From contig NW_019211456.1 of assembly GCF_002443255.2 (NCBI RefSeq), forward strand, positions 30,687,341 through 30,751,340: a DNA stretch of 64,000 nt. The letters run 5' to 3'. A program made the position numbers and the translations under genes. Shown here in pieces: positions 49,411 through 62,412 of this stretch. How positions within the stretch are numbered: position 1 is the stretch's first letter; each line of letters opens with the position of its first letter. The notes beneath the pieces are model-generated. The model searched no databases, had not been told where the DNA came from, and saw only the letters and a list, made by a program, of their open reading frames with translations. This DNA comes from Varroa destructor (lineage: Eukaryota; Arthropoda; Arachnida; Mesostigmata; Varroidae).

Positions 49411-52400
49411 GTACGAATGATGAGATAGATGGTGGTGATGTTCTTGAATGACCAAGTCAGCCGACCAGTAACGCTACTGTCCGAAGACTTCCATTAACCG
49501 AAAAGTACGTCCAACGTTTCAGGAACCTTCTCTGCGCTTTACATCGAGTTCATAGTCGACGGTCTACAAAACGGAGCGACGCTACCCTTGCCTATTTCCT
49601 ATTAGTACCTGTGACGCATCTAAAAGCACATTTATGCTGGATTTCTTCAAGCATTGATGACTATCTTTTTTTAAAAATCAATTAACTCTAAAGAATCTAT
49701 AGAGACTTGTTTGCAAAATAGAACAGTGCAATTTAAGTACTGTTAAAGTTGAACTTACAATTGTTGAATATCCAATTAAAATTTTAAAAGTGCTCATATT
49801 CTATTTCAACCTAAGAATAGAATGAAAGAGCTTGCAAGTGCTGCTTACAACCATCATCACGTACGTAGGAAATAGTGCGGTTGTTGAAGACTAATTAAAT
49901 GGCGAAAGTGCATTTTACACGTTAAGGGCTTTCCCATCGGCGCCATCATCTGCAAGCCAACAATCTTTTGCATGAGAACTCCTCTGTGTTTCACCTCTAT
50001 CCTAAGAGAATGTACGGACTTTGCCGTTTTATAGTGTTTGTAATTCTGTCACGAACAGTGCGGTGCGCGTGTTGCCTGTCGAGGCCCATGTACTTCAACC
50101 CCAATATCTACCCGCGTATGCAAATGACATTACCGATATTCAATCAGGCACGCGATCTGGTCGCGTCGTTAACACGACGTTATGTTGCCGTGTGCCGATT
50201 TTTGTTTTCCCTTTGATCTTTCTTGCGCCTGTCTTGTCAACCCAGCAATAGGTACAACTCTTCTTCTCGTCTTTAGTATCAATACAGTAGACGCCAGTTT
50301 CCTTTGATGCTAAAGCGATCGCCCCATCATTGTCTCTGACACAACTAATGCTACTACGCCTTTACTACTACGCCAAGAAAAAGTAAAACGTGTAGGTCTG
50401 GTAAAAAGGTAAGCACTGGAACATCATTCGCTTGAATGTCTATTCAGACATACAAACACCTCTACGTACTTCGTCCGCAGGCCTCCATTGTTATCCTTTG
50501 AACGGTCGGAAAACTGAGCCATGTTTTGTCAGAAATAATAAAAAGATTTGAGTACGTCAACATTGCCAGAACAATAATTCATTGTCCAGATATAAATGCG
50601 AAAATGGCTTACCTACAAGATGGACATGGTCGTCGGCGCTTGCCGATCTGGAGACAACAGCCAATGCAGATATTTGAGGTGACGCGACCGTCGTCAATTA
50701 TAGACACAGCAGTCACGGAAACACAACAAACGGCATCCTTCCAGTCCTTATTTCCTATTCAAAGCGTTTCGTCATTTTGCGATGATCTCAGCCACACAAC
50801 TGTCGGTTGTTGACATTCCTTGCCCCCTTATTGCACCGATCCAATTCGATCCAAGAGTAGCAGTTCTAGCTGAAGCGGTATCAGCGGATGACCTGGATAC
50901 CGCGGATCGAGGCTGTCATCTTTTTCGGTCTACCGATGCAAGGTTCGACAGTAAGTAACATATTTGACTACGAAAGTGTCAGTGTATTGTTATAGTGGAC
51001 TGACCTCGGTGAAAAATCTCAGTCTAAGTTCATGTGTGACTTGTCATGCCTATAGTGTCTATATAGTAAAATTCATTAGCGTAAATACTATAAATATTAT
51101 ATCCCTTTCTAACAGATCAATTTTGTCATTTTAAAACATAGGAGGTAGGTTAACTGCATTTAATGAGATATAACCTGGAAAATTATCTATGCCCTATAGA
51201 AAGGAAGAGGTAGGCCACATCGCGAAGGTGGACGCTAGGGCTATTGTCAGCTTAAAGTATACGTTACATGTATTTAGGTCCAGCGCATCAACACTGCTGA
51301 GTCATCGAAATCAAGCGTGAACGTTGGACTGGGGACGAACAAAGTATACTACTTGCAAAAGGTCCTTATCCTAAATTGTTGTACGGCCATGTACAATGTA
51401 GGCAAGGAAGTGGCAATTTCCACGATTGTCGAGCTTGGATCTGGACCTCAGTATTGCGTACTAAATTCACACTGCCAATATTTTTGACATCAGTTGCCGT
51501 CTGACCAACTCCTAGACCGATTAACTTTTGTCTTTTTCTATAACTAAAATACCCCATTTCTTTTCTTTTCTTTTTTTTTTTTTTGTTATATGCAACGCAT
51601 ATTTGTCAATCCAGTCAAAGACCTGAATGAAGAATATAGATAAGATTTGCTTCTGTGAACTTGTGCGTCAAGGCATAAACCCAGGCAGGCAACACTAGTA
51701 ATATAAAACAATAGTAATTGTAGAAAATAAACTTTCACCAGAAGATTTTGCCCACAATATAGATTTATCAAGCAACTAAATAAATATCTAAATGTGTCGT
51801 TTTTAATACGCAGAGACGAGGTGCCGAAAATGAAAAGTCGGAAAGAAATGCGAAGCAAAAAAAAAATCAGCGCCGTATCTGTCAATACAAAGTTTCCTTT
51901 CGGACTTCATTCATAAGGAGTTTAAGTATACCATAATAGTATGGCTATCTATTTAGGGGCTAATGCATATATAATAATGCAGCGGCATACTCTTGGTGGC
52001 TGGCGTGCGTCTCTTTAACTATATTATTATGTTAATTATAAGGCTACCTTTTTATCAGGAAAATTTTTAATGATGGCAAATCACCGCTACTGCATATGGC
52101 TATTACGCCGTTTAATAGGTCCAATATTAAACAAGACCCACCTAGGCTAGACCTACTAACGGAAGCAAGTCTTTAATGTTACAGCAAAAAAGCGATCCCA
52201 ATGACTCTTCAGTTCAATAAGAAGCTCAAGTCGTAAACATAATAATAATATTGCGGATATTATTAGGCATATTGAGGATCAATAAACGTGTTTTAAAAAC
52301 AGTGCATATGATTAAAATTATCTCAGTAGTGTACATGTGTGTTGCACGGATAAGTAGAAACTTCTTTAGGAAACCAATATAAAAAACTTAGGAATCAGTC

Positions 52401-53160
52401 GACCGACTGGCGACGTGAGAAGATATGTTTCAATACCTGGTGTAATTCAAGAAAATCCAGCAGATCACCGGACTAAATTCTTGTTACAAAATCCCGTAAA
52501 CATGCGCAGGATGATTTTCTGCATAGAACGGTACAATGGACGCTTTTTTTCCAGGACAAGGTTGCTTTTATTTTAGACAGATATTTTTAGACACAAGGTC
52601 TCTGTAGTTGATTTTGTACGAAAATCAAAGCTACTTATTGGTATAGGAAAATTATTTGAAAAGAGATAAAACGTAAAGTCCCTTTCCTAACCAAGTAATC
52701 CAAGCACATATTTTAAACTTATGTATACTTTGCCTATCGCAAAAATATAACCCTTATTAACAGTCTATTCTTTTAAAACCCTATCTAACAATTCTTCAAA
52801 AATTCTATCGAACCAGGCGAATCCTCAATGTTTTTACATGTTGTGCTGTTTGAAAGGTTTATATTAACTATATACCTGGTATTACCAGCGTTATATTAAA
52901 TAGGATTCGCTCCTTAAAGATAGCACGCACGGGCTTATACACGATTTCCCTGTCTTCCACTGAAGTCTATTTGTTTTGGCGAATGGGTTTTCAGTATACC
53001 CTCCACTGTCTGAGAAGGGTTTTTTGAAATAACTCATCGCAACATGTCGCCAATAAAATGCTTGATCTCATTTTGAAAACCATGTCCTTTTTGAAAAACA
53101 CACAATCTTTTCTCTCCACAAAAATTTAAAAGAGAAAGCGCAAAATTGTACACAAGTTCC
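49411..53160. other. No recognisable gene
   Basis: Short frames only. The longest is 99 codons on the minus strand (51,586-51,885), without motifs. A poly-T tract lies near 51,570-51,585. Confidence 0.45.
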
Positions 53161-53636
53161 TTTTGACCTGCTTATTTCTTTCGTACGCCGTTTCGTCGGC
53201 CGAGTTTTTCTGCGCTATATATGTCGGAAGAGAAAGCGTGATGCCGTTTAAGAACGAAACCCTGAACGTACTGGTGTCACAGCTTTGGATGACGAGATGG
53301 CTGTATCGCTGGGTCGACTAACACAAAGGCGCTTGGAAGGCGTTGTGAAGGACCTTTTTCGATGTTTCGCTTCATCTACCGACCGACCGACCGACAGGCA
53401 GCGGTCTCCTTTTCTCGTCGTCCGCGAGTGGCATTAGCGTGCGCCATTCATCACAAAGTTTGAATGCCTAGCGTCTAGAGGATGCAAACATGCTGGAAAA
53501 AAAAGAAATATGCATTGCAAGGCAGAACGGATTAGCTTTTTTCACGAAAATCGGACCAACCGCAATAGTGAATGTTGCAAAGCTCAATTTCCTTTTATTT
53601 TGCTATACAATGTGTGGGATTTCTAGTTGGATACAT
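53160..53636 (+). other. CpG-richer stretch and possible first exon
   Basis: CpG-rich sequence (about 53,180-53,450, including a (CGAC)n run near 53,376-53,395) precedes an ATG at 53,490. The frame stays open and meets a strong donor (ACAT|GTGAGT at 53,637) in phase 0 after 49 codons. The peptide includes a hydrophobic stretch (LNFLLFCYTMCGISSWI). No homology was recognised. A chance alignment of ATG and donor is quite possible. Confidence 0.18.
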
Positions 53637-54085
53637 GTGAGTGAGTATGCAAACGGAGCTTCAAACAGGTACATTTTGCAATTGACGATCGCATCATTTT
53701 TCGGTCATTTACTTTTGCTCGAGCTGTCTGCTACAGGCATTTAAGCTCATTAACGGTATACAGACCTAAATAATAACAGATGCAAAAACAACTCTCTCGC
53801 GATCGACCTTTTGATAGTAAGTCATTGATCGTTTTTTAATAGTTCTAACCCAATCCGTACATGTTTATATTATAGGCCAGTGAGTGATCATTTTAATAAT
53901 TTCAAACAGTAAACTGATGTCGAAAGCGAACCTCGGTCCGCTCTGACCTCAGCAGTACAGCCGTAATTGTACTCTTTTTAATAGGCTGAAACGATAGCGT
54001 TTACAATAGTGAATTGAACCAACAACCACGATGGCCATCCGAATCTTTAAATTATTCAGTGGTAATTTTCGTTCGTTATATTGTC

Positions 54086-54170
54086 TTATATATATATTAT
54101 ATATATATATATATATATAAATAATAATAAAAAATAAAAAAATAAATAAAAAAATATATATATATATAAA
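54086..54170. repeat. Compound (TA)n/(AAAT)n low-complexity tract
   Basis: TA units, then ATA and AAAT-type units, then TA units again. Confidence 0.95.
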
Positions 54171-54596
54171 TCGTCTAGAGTTGTTCGTTTAATGAGACTA
54201 GTAATAATAGCACTCGACGGCATTAGCATTCGTGCTAGTACTATGATACTCAATATTCGACAACGTATCAGAGAGCGGGATTAACACCGGCAGCTACAAG
54301 TTCCCGTTCAAATATTTGCGTAACGGCTCTGCTCGTTTTGTTGCTGGACGTTTTTACGCCGACCGCTGCTGAGGTGTGGCTGGTCCCTATTGGTTTACGC
54401 CGCACCGATGAGTGCTATGACAGCAGCAGGAGAAGCAGCTGTCCCGAAGAACAGACCACGGACAGGAGCGCAAGGAGTGATGATATCTGCATCGGTTCCA
54501 CCTTCTGCTCGTTGAATTTTGATCAGCTGTGAAGGCGTTTATTAATTCAAGTGACGTTGTTCGTTGTTGAATTATCCATAAGCAGTTCGTTACGGA

Positions 54597-54640
54597 TATA
54601 AAGGAGAAAGGAGCAACGAACGCTAGCGAGCAGTCAAAAC
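54597..54640 (+). promoter_or_regulatory. Possible TATA/initiator core promoter with small ORF
   Basis: TATAAA (54,597-54,602) is followed about 35 bp later by GCAGTCA, close to the arthropod TCAGT initiator. The first downstream ATG (54,677) opens a 60-codon frame (MLQTSGGASQDHSAPEGQ onward) ending at 54,859. A possible donor (CTGAAG|GTCAAC) lies inside it. The TATA-to-start distance is slightly long. A CAG-rich GC-richer segment lies upstream (54,290-54,540). Confidence 0.22.
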
Positions 54641-54859
54641 AGGACGTAGTAGCGTTGGGCTTCTACGTGAAATTCTATGCTGCAAACCAGCGGAGGCGCC
54701 AGCCAAGACCACTCTGCTCCTGAAGGTCAACCCCGTTCTTATTCTGCCGCTGCTATTATTATGTATCAAGCCCAGTGTACTTGGGTTGATACCTATATGC
54801 CGTACCAGATCAGGGTCTTTGTCTATTTGCCGGAGTTATTCGATTATTGTGTGGCGTAG

Positions 54860-57800
54860 GAATTGTAATACTAGTATGCCGAAAGCTATTTTCAAAGCTT
54901 AATAGTTTTATGGTAATCAGGCCTATGCGCACTTGAATCATTTGGACGCAAAGTAGACATGCGACGTTTTTAGGCGCTGAGATATGGATGGTTTTTAGCA
55001 CGCGTATTTTGCTATCTTAGAGGCGATCCCCTCTAATGTAAAGAAATAGAGAGCAGCGGCGTTGCAGACTTGTTGATTGCATTAGAACGGGGGTGTATAG
55101 ATGGAACTAATGGGGTCGCGTTGAAGTGGATGAACAACGCCAACAACTAACGGCAGGTGTATGGGTACCATCTGAGGTTATTAAATCTAGTCTTCCATAC
55201 AAGCCCATTGATTTAGCGATTATATTTCGAAAGATTTCGAATCACTCTGACAAGTGCGGTCGCTTTTTCCATTTCTATCTCATAGTTGCAGTATTTAGAA
55301 AAAAAATGCACACACATTTTTTCGTATTTCTATAATGTTATAATCGATTACAAGCATTGTGCTGGCGACGATACATATATGAAAGGTTCGTGCCGTGTAG
55401 GACGGCTGATATTGTCTTGTCTTCTACGAAACGAAGATTTAGGCTCGAAACGCCGTCCAGCAAGTGTCGCTCCGCTGACACTTCTTTCTTTTGAGAAAAA
55501 CACTTCGAGGGAACACAGAACGCCGAGCTAACTAGCTCACCGGCCATATGCATAGTTTGAAGTGCACATTCTTACACTCAGCGACTTGCTCTGAAAACTT
55601 CGAAATATGCCTGTATGTTAGTTGCCATCAAGTAGAAAAGCTGCAGCTTACACTTCACTAAATAAGCACATGCTGTTATCGATATGTAGTAATGCAATAG
55701 AATAGCTCTCTCGTTAATCTCACGCTTTCTACACACTATGAGCAATGAAAGAAAATTCTACATCGACATAAACGATGTGGACTTGTTTATAAGTTGGCCG
55801 ACGGGCAAAAAGCCGGATATTTATTTTTAGACATTTATTTCTATATTATAATTTTATCTGCAATTTGTATTATTATTATTGTAGAATCTTTACGATTTGC
55901 ACCCACACCAATGGCTCAACGTTTATATCGGAACGCTTTTACTGACGAAAAATAGACAGTGACAAAGCGGCGCGGTGCTTCTACGCGCTGATCACCTGAC
56001 TGACGCCAATCAGCGTCAATGAGGAATCGAGTTAGCGGAAAAGAACGGCAGCATTGCACTTAGGCACACATTTTCTGTACGTTTTTTTAATTAGATGACG
56101 ATACAAGGACGTAGACATGACGTATTATAAGCAAGTACACATTCATAGCCATCCACATTTATATATGGATATATATATATATCTTTTTAATGTTTATTTT
56201 ATATATACAAATTGACATCACGATGTCTTTCCCAATGCAACATGGCTGTATCTACCGTTATTACTCTGAAATATTTCGCTTGCTGGCTGAAGATTCGTGG
56301 CTCGACCAGTGAAGCGAACCTTCCGCGATGATCTGGGGTGATTTCTAGCCAAGATGGACATTCAGTTAGCTAGATACTCGAGCGGACATTTCGACGGATA
56401 TAATCATATCTCTCGGCGAAATTACGCTAGCTCGAACAGCGCTGCCAACAACGTCACCATGATGACTATTATTATTGGAGAATAACGAGGGAAACAGAAA
56501 GAAGTATGAACGACAAGACTAATCACGTCCGTCGTTGAAAGCTCTTACAGGGACAAGCAGGACGTCGAACGAAGAATTAGAAACGTTATTTGTTCGCTAT
56601 TGATGACAATTTGGGAGGTTGTTCGGTTTGTTGAACCGCTAAACGACAGCTCGGGTCGCCTTTTTCGGCGACTCGGATTCGAATCGAACTTCCCTTCATA
56701 TTCAGAGCGACCGATCAGACAGTCGAAGATGACGAGGTATCAACCATATGTTTCGTATGATATGCGTTTGTGTATACTACTTGATAGGTTAGTGTTACAG
56801 ATAGATTATTATTAGGTATGTCTTCCCCGCGCAACGGATAGCGTTCTAGCCAAATGTATCGCACATTTACATGTGATATTATAGTATACTTTACGTGATG
56901 ATATGTAAACGATCAATATATTGTCTATATTGGCAATATACGATACACTGTCCCCTGTTCCCAGAAGGTATCTCGTGTTTCCTCGCTGTTTGCATTACTT
57001 TGCTTAGTTAACTTCAACTGAAGGAATCTATAATGTATACCCAACTATCGTTCAAACCCTGTTACACAACAAGTGAGCCTTCTCGAACTGTATGAAGCCC
57101 TCCTCCGGCCAGCGAGTATCTTGGAGTTCATCTGTGCTGATATGCGTATATACAACGCGGTACACCTAAATCAAGACATTTTCTTATGAGGGGCTTCTAT
57201 GACCGCAGTATCAGAAAGGTTATATCGAATCATTTGAAATAGTTTGTGTTATATGGGTTATACAAGTCTTGCTTACCTCAAAACTAATTCGAGAAATTTG
57301 CCATATGTCCTATAGATGGTACTAGGGCCAACGAGCGACATGATATTGGCCTATCACAGTTTAACCCGCAACTGGAGCATCTACATGTGCCAAGAGGTTA
57401 CTGGAAGCCTGGCTTCCTGCGTAGTCTATGGTGGAGCCTAAACACGGCAAAGCGAATGAATGATTATGTCTGTCTCTGCTCGCCGCACCAATCCCAGCGA
57501 ATTTTCGTTCTAAGTCACTGAGATCCGTTTTGAAGGCTCGCGGTACTGGGCACTGAAAGCGAGAACGTAGGTCTTCGGGGAGCAATAGCGAGCTGGCTAG
57601 GAGATACTCGGTGTAATTTCAGATCATTACGTGCAGTCCCAGTGCTTTTCTGAGGGATGGCGCGATTTAATTGTTTGATCGTACAAGACTTTCCTAGATG
57701 ATGCATATCTGATACGTTGCCATCGGAGCTATTTTTAGGCCAAGCAAGCTGTGAACGGTTGCGATAGGTAAGTATGAGACGACCTGACCATCCATGCGGT

Positions 57801-60160
57801 CAGTATTTATAATGAAGCCTTTGACTATTACCAATAAAGGTGAACGAATGTAATTTATTATTGGTAAGTGTTAAAGTGTCGCTCAAATACGCTGCGTCCG
57901 AAAAATTAAATTTTCGACTGATAGCAACTAAAGAATCTTCAAATGCAGAAGCTTAAAATGGCCAATAAATACAGAAGGCGCAGGAAAGCGTGGCGAGTCT
58001 AAAAGGACTAGCTATCGGAGCTTGTCGCAAAGATATTTGATTATCTGCTATATCTGTCATATAAAAGATCTTGGTAGATTAAAAATGGTTATTTTTAGGC
58101 TATTTTGGAATCCTTTCTTCTTATATTTCTTCCCGAAAATCTTCTAGAGTACACACGAGAACGAGCAATAGTGTGAGTGGTCGATATCGAGCAAAAAGGA
58201 GATCTCTAATCTCGGTGGAGATTCGTCCCGCGTGAATCTACTGTATATTAGCTGATCTTTTCTCAAATTGGAAAAATACCGTACTGCCTTTTGTTCTGAT
58301 AAGTTTTCTGTGTTGTTTGTACCACGTATGCTAAAGTTTGGCCAAACTTAAATGTCCCAACCTTTTCATACACTTAGATGTAATTATAACGATTTACATT
58401 TCACGCGTTCAGTTTTAAATGGACATTGCAAGAAGCAGGGTATTATTTGTTTGTGTGTTTTTTTATTACCTCGTAAGCTGCGCTAGTAATAATACCACTA
58501 CATTAAACAATGCGTCTTAAGCGAAAATCGAAACGATAACGCTCACTCGCTCACTGGCAGATAATTTACGATGAAAAATTCACGCCTCATGTTTTGTTAC
58601 ATAGGAACTGTTCCCTTTCTGAATTGATCGGTTGTGGTTATAGATACAAATAATCAGTCTTCGACTTTTCTTTGAACTGTCAGACGTCTCTGAGCCGGAC
58701 GATGGCTTTCTTCTGGTCGCTGTTGAATGGTTTTGGCCATTAAAACGTCGTTACAAGTGGGCTCTAGTCTCTAGCACTTCGTTTCGTTGGTGGCCGTTGA
58801 TGCAGGCCATGACCAAAGCTGGGTTCATGGTCTGGATTTGTACATCAATGATTTTGACCGCTACTTATACCGGGTGCATTGGCAATATGCTACATGGAAA
58901 AATAACTGTTATACAATCATTCGCAAAGCGGTAGGATGCATCTAAGTGTGCGTATCGATTTTCAGCACAGACCTTCGTGCGACTAAAGCTGTAGAGCAAC
59001 GATCGTATCTATCAAAGTATGTATGAATATTTTTGGATGTATGAATAATGGGGTAAATATATATAGAGATAGCGGAAAACTTGAATCGCGGCGAGCGTTT
59101 TGTGCAAGTTTTTAGTTGTAAAAACTTCAACGTTTCAAACGTTAGCAGACTAAATCGATACATATGATTTTTTATTATATGATATAAACAAAATGTACTC
59201 AAGCCAACTTCAATGGAGTAGTTGCCTAATCGAACTAGTTTTTTCGTCATATCAACTTTGTGATATAATTCGGGATAAGTTCGTTCATAGTAAGAGCTAG
59301 TGATTTTCGATTCGGTGAGACGGAGGAGGCCTAACGGCGAAAATTATATGTACGAAATACGGCACTATGATGCTAAGAAAACGTCAAAAATGGCGGATTA
59401 AGGTTATTTCTGAAGATGACCTGCAGTAGAAGTATGGGACATAGTCGGACATGACGAAAAAACAAGGTGCTCGTGGATGATTGGAAACCAGGCAAGAATA
59501 GACGGAAATATCGAAATCTAGGGGTTAAAACACCTAGAGATAGCACATTTGTCAGGTCTCTTGCACACGATCCAGTGGATTAAGGAATTAGTTTTCACCT
59601 TTTAGCATCTGGATTGTGTATTTTTTTCTAGTTTAAAATGAAAAATAGGTAATTTTTACAACTTGAATACAGACCTGGATTTAATTGGATACCTAGGGTA
59701 TCGTATGTTTTGTTGTTTTCAATAATAAAAATAAGTGAGCATTTCGTTTGATTCTATTTAAATTGTATCACCATCTTTGTTATATACATATGCACAAAAA
59801 ACACTATTTATTTTACAAACGGGTGCAGTTATGTCAAACAAGTTTTTATGCCTATAATCTTTATTGTATATCTGCAATAGCTCTACGATGATATATTATA
59901 TATAATGTACGGTAACTCAATTAGGAATAAATTCGACAGGATAAATATTACTCATCCCGTCACAAATACGAATCGGTACCAAACTACGCGAATATCTGCA
60001 GAAGGAAAAGAACGGAGAAGGGTCACGGATCCAACGGTGAGATAGATGTATTTACATTACGATAGCCACGATATTAATCATCATTGTTGATTACTGTTAT
60101 TGTGAATGTTGCCGGATTCATCATGGGGCATAAATGAGGTCGACTTCGAGCCAACCTTTG
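54860..60160. other. No recognisable gene
   Basis: Short frames only. GC-richer patches at 56,280-56,740 and 57,360-57,700 have overlapping frames on both strands without motifs. A weak plus-strand box A/box B pair (about 56,998-57,060) may be another tRNA relic. A (TA)n tract lies near 56,168-56,181. Confidence 0.4.
58334..58349. repeat. 16-bp perfect palindrome
   Basis: AAGTTTGGCCAAACTT is self-complementary. No function is apparent. Confidence 0.7.
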
Positions 60161-60161
60161 C

Positions 60162-60593
60162 TCATTGGCCGTACGCCAATAAAAGAATCTGGTCCTGGCT
60201 TCGCCCTTTGTTTATGTTTTGTGGCCATTGCCTAAGTAATAGATAATGATATTGGTTGAACATCCCCTGAAATCCTAGCTTTTCTTTGTGATGTCTCCCT
60301 GTTGCTGGCACACGTGGAAAAACGTAACTTTTTCTGGGATACTGATGCCAAAAATTACAATGATACATTGTCCTGTTATTAGTCGGTGGCCAACAGCAAC
60401 TTTGCATTGTTTTCAACATCGCGTACATTTTACTATAAATTTTCAGAAAGTCGGACTCGATAGGAAGAGTTGATTCCGCTAAAGACTGCTGATTTGCCCT
60501 AATAATTAAACGACTTGCGATTTCGGGCAGGCGATCTAGCTTTAGTCGTCCTTTATTCATTTCAGGATAATTAAATTGGTATTGCAAGGACAT
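60162..60593 (-). mobile_element. Possible L1/Tx1-type LINE ORF2 fragment, inverted part
   Basis: The minus-strand frame of 143 codons contains KEKLGFQGMFNQYHYLLLRQW-like order, given here by its parts: KEKLGF, QGMFNQYH and LLLRQW. This resembles the post-reverse-transcriptase motif GG-L-G-x-P-D...YY...L..W of L1/Tx1-type LINE proteins. Upstream pieces FWHQYPRKSYVF and LPIESDFLK resemble FIW..K.PRI and LPI..p..FF in the right order, though the spacing is longer than usual. Identity is low. It lies beside a plus-strand piece resembling the C-terminus of the same protein type. Confidence 0.25.
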
Positions 60594-60829
60594 CTCGATC
60601 TACAGTTTATTTGAATTTTGGGAGGAATGCTTTGCAAAATAACGTTACCTGTTTGGAATTTGCAATACTCGATTTCAAGCTGACATGCCTTTTCTTTGAA
60701 AAAGCGTAGCTCTTATTTTCGAGGTCTATATTCCTTTTCACGTGTTTAATCATTTGTAGCACGGAGTGCCTGTTACCATCTGCCTGATTCCATAATATCT
60801 GTGAGAATGAACTTCGGTCTGGAATGAAC

Positions 60830-61052
60830 TGGACAGATCTAGTGAGCTTCATTGGCTGACAACAGAGTGACTCCAAATCCCCAAATCTGCTGGTCTTGCC
60901 CTAAATTGAATAGTTCTCGTATGCATTTGTGTTTATGGGATAATCGTATAACGAAATTTTGGACAGATGTTTTAGGAGAACTCGTCACATTGACACGAGG
61001 ACATATCGGCCGACCTTTAGCCCCAGTGATAAAGCAGTGCACATACATATAA
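60830..61052 (+). mobile_element. L1/Tx1-type LINE ORF2 C-terminal fragment, decayed
   Basis: The plus-strand peptide CWSCPKLNSSRMHLCLW then DNRITKFWTDVLGELV fits the C-terminal pattern of L1/Tx1-type LINE ORF2: C-W-x-C...H-x-x-W-[DN]...I-x-x-F-W-x-x-V, followed by a proline-containing tail. Just upstream in another frame ELHWLTTE resembles the R-W-Y-x-T-P segment that normally precedes it, implying a frameshift near 60,860. There is an in-frame stop at 60,843. No poly-A tail or target-site duplication was found. The copy is inactive. Confidence 0.4.
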
Positions 61053-61191
61053 TGAACTACGGTTACTTGTCTTGAAGACATTTTTAGAAACGTCCCTGGT
61101 CCTGGTAACGATGCCTTATATTTACACGACGTAAACATATGGATTCACACTTTTAATCAAATGTACGATGTACCTATTGGCAGCTGGGCTG

Positions 61192-61209
61192 CCCTTGAGA
61201 ACTCAAGGG
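61192..61209. repeat. 18-bp near-palindrome
   Basis: CCCTTGAG-AA-CTCAAGGG, with perfect 8-bp arms. Confidence 0.6.
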
Positions 61210-61991
61210 ACATTTGACCGTTAACCTAATATGAATAACCTTTGAGGTTACAGTAGGTTTGTCACAGTAATGGCTTAAGCCTGAGATGTGCATTTTGAGG
61301 TAACCAATGATCAATGTCTATCGTGCCCGCTATCGATGCGTCGCTCCTATTTGTGATGTCATATCCTGATGTACGCATCGTTCTTTATGGTTGCCACTGC
61401 GCTGGTAACCTAAGCGAATGTGACGACCCTTGTCGAAGCAAGACGTATTACCACGCCGTCGACCTGACTCTGATCGATGACAGTGCCAGCTGGTAGCTTC
61501 AGCAAAGGTATCCATTCAAGAATTGCTGCAGGTTTTGACCCAGTTAGCGAACCGAAGATAGAAATTGAACTAATTCTTTTTTATTTTCCTGTTTTTAGTA
61601 TATAAATTATACTTCCACCTGCAGGAAATTAGCAGGTCCCGTATGACTGGCACAACGTTCGAATATAAATTCAAGATATTTGCAAGAGCTAAAAGCAAAA
61701 GTCGCCCAAAAAAGAAGGCCATTTACGCCTTAATGACTAGCTGTGCTAGATATATTGTGTATGAATATTCGCACGAATATATGCGACCAGCTACAGTCGT
61801 CATAAAGGCATAAGAACGCATCGGTTTTCGTCCTGTCTCATAGCTCTTTCCACTGTTTTCTTTAAGGACTTGAGTAGAAATAACGCACCTGCTGCTAGTC
61901 TCCATATGTACTAGTCACATGTGCGAATACGCGTGTACCCGGGGAACCGCTTTTACATAAATAATATTATGCTGTTGTCTATCTTTTCCAG

Positions 61992-62113
61992 AATCTCCAA
62001 TCTGCGAATCTGTCGTGGACAGGGGTCCGATAACGAGGGAAGCCACTGACGATTGCCGTAAGGTACCGCTTTGCGCTCACGAGCTGACATACGAACGTAT
62101 AACTTCGAAATAG
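61992..62113 (+). CDS. Candidate terminal or internal coding exon, unknown product
   Basis: A near-consensus acceptor (GTTGTCTATCTTTTCCAG, ending at 61,991) is followed by a frame open for 39 codons to a TAG at 62,111-62,113. The peptide includes SPICESVVDRGPITREATDD and CRKVPLCAHELTYERITSK, with three Cys and no known motif. A GTAAGG donor at 62,058 would make it a 66-nt internal exon instead. The entry phase fits the exit phase of the 49,226 candidate (a Lys codon then a Glu codon across the join). Confidence 0.22.
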
Positions 62114-62377
62114 AACGGAAAGGTTTGAAAAATGAGTAGCGCGAAATCAGCTATGAGCACCAACGACTCTAATTGCCAACGGTCGGAAGGCACACACCCG
62201 CAACGGACAAACAAAAAGATGCAGGGACGTGACCAAGCGGCCTAATGATTGATCTCCTTATTGCAAAATCAACAACTTCATCTTATTCTCGCCGCTCATT
62301 GAATAGTGGTAAACAAACGAGTTTATGCTGTTTAAGTAGAAATCCAATAGCTCGATGATCCAATTTCAGGTGCTGTG

Positions 62378-62412
62378 CGACGTTTCGGAAGCGACTTCAG
62401 TCGCTTCGTAGG
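62378..62412 (-). mobile_element. Decayed hammerhead-like motif of Penelope-like type
   Basis: On the minus strand a perfect 9-bp hairpin (GAAGCGACT-GA-AGTCGCTTC, 62,388-62,407) is followed directly by CGAAACGTCG. In Penelope-like elements and retrozymes the minimal hammerhead has the CUGANGA box, stem II, then GAAAC-GUC with a two-base stem III and no loop. Here stem II and GAAACGTC are intact. The first box has shrunk to CTACGA, so self-cleavage should be lost. No reverse transcriptase or GIY-YIG frame was recognised nearby, so this would be a solo terminal relic. Confidence 0.45.

Noticed and set aside
56998..57060. Plus-strand box A/box B pair (TTGCTTAGTTA and CGTTCAAACCC)
   Set aside because: The spacing fits, but both boxes are off consensus and no arms pair. 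Too weak to list as a feature.
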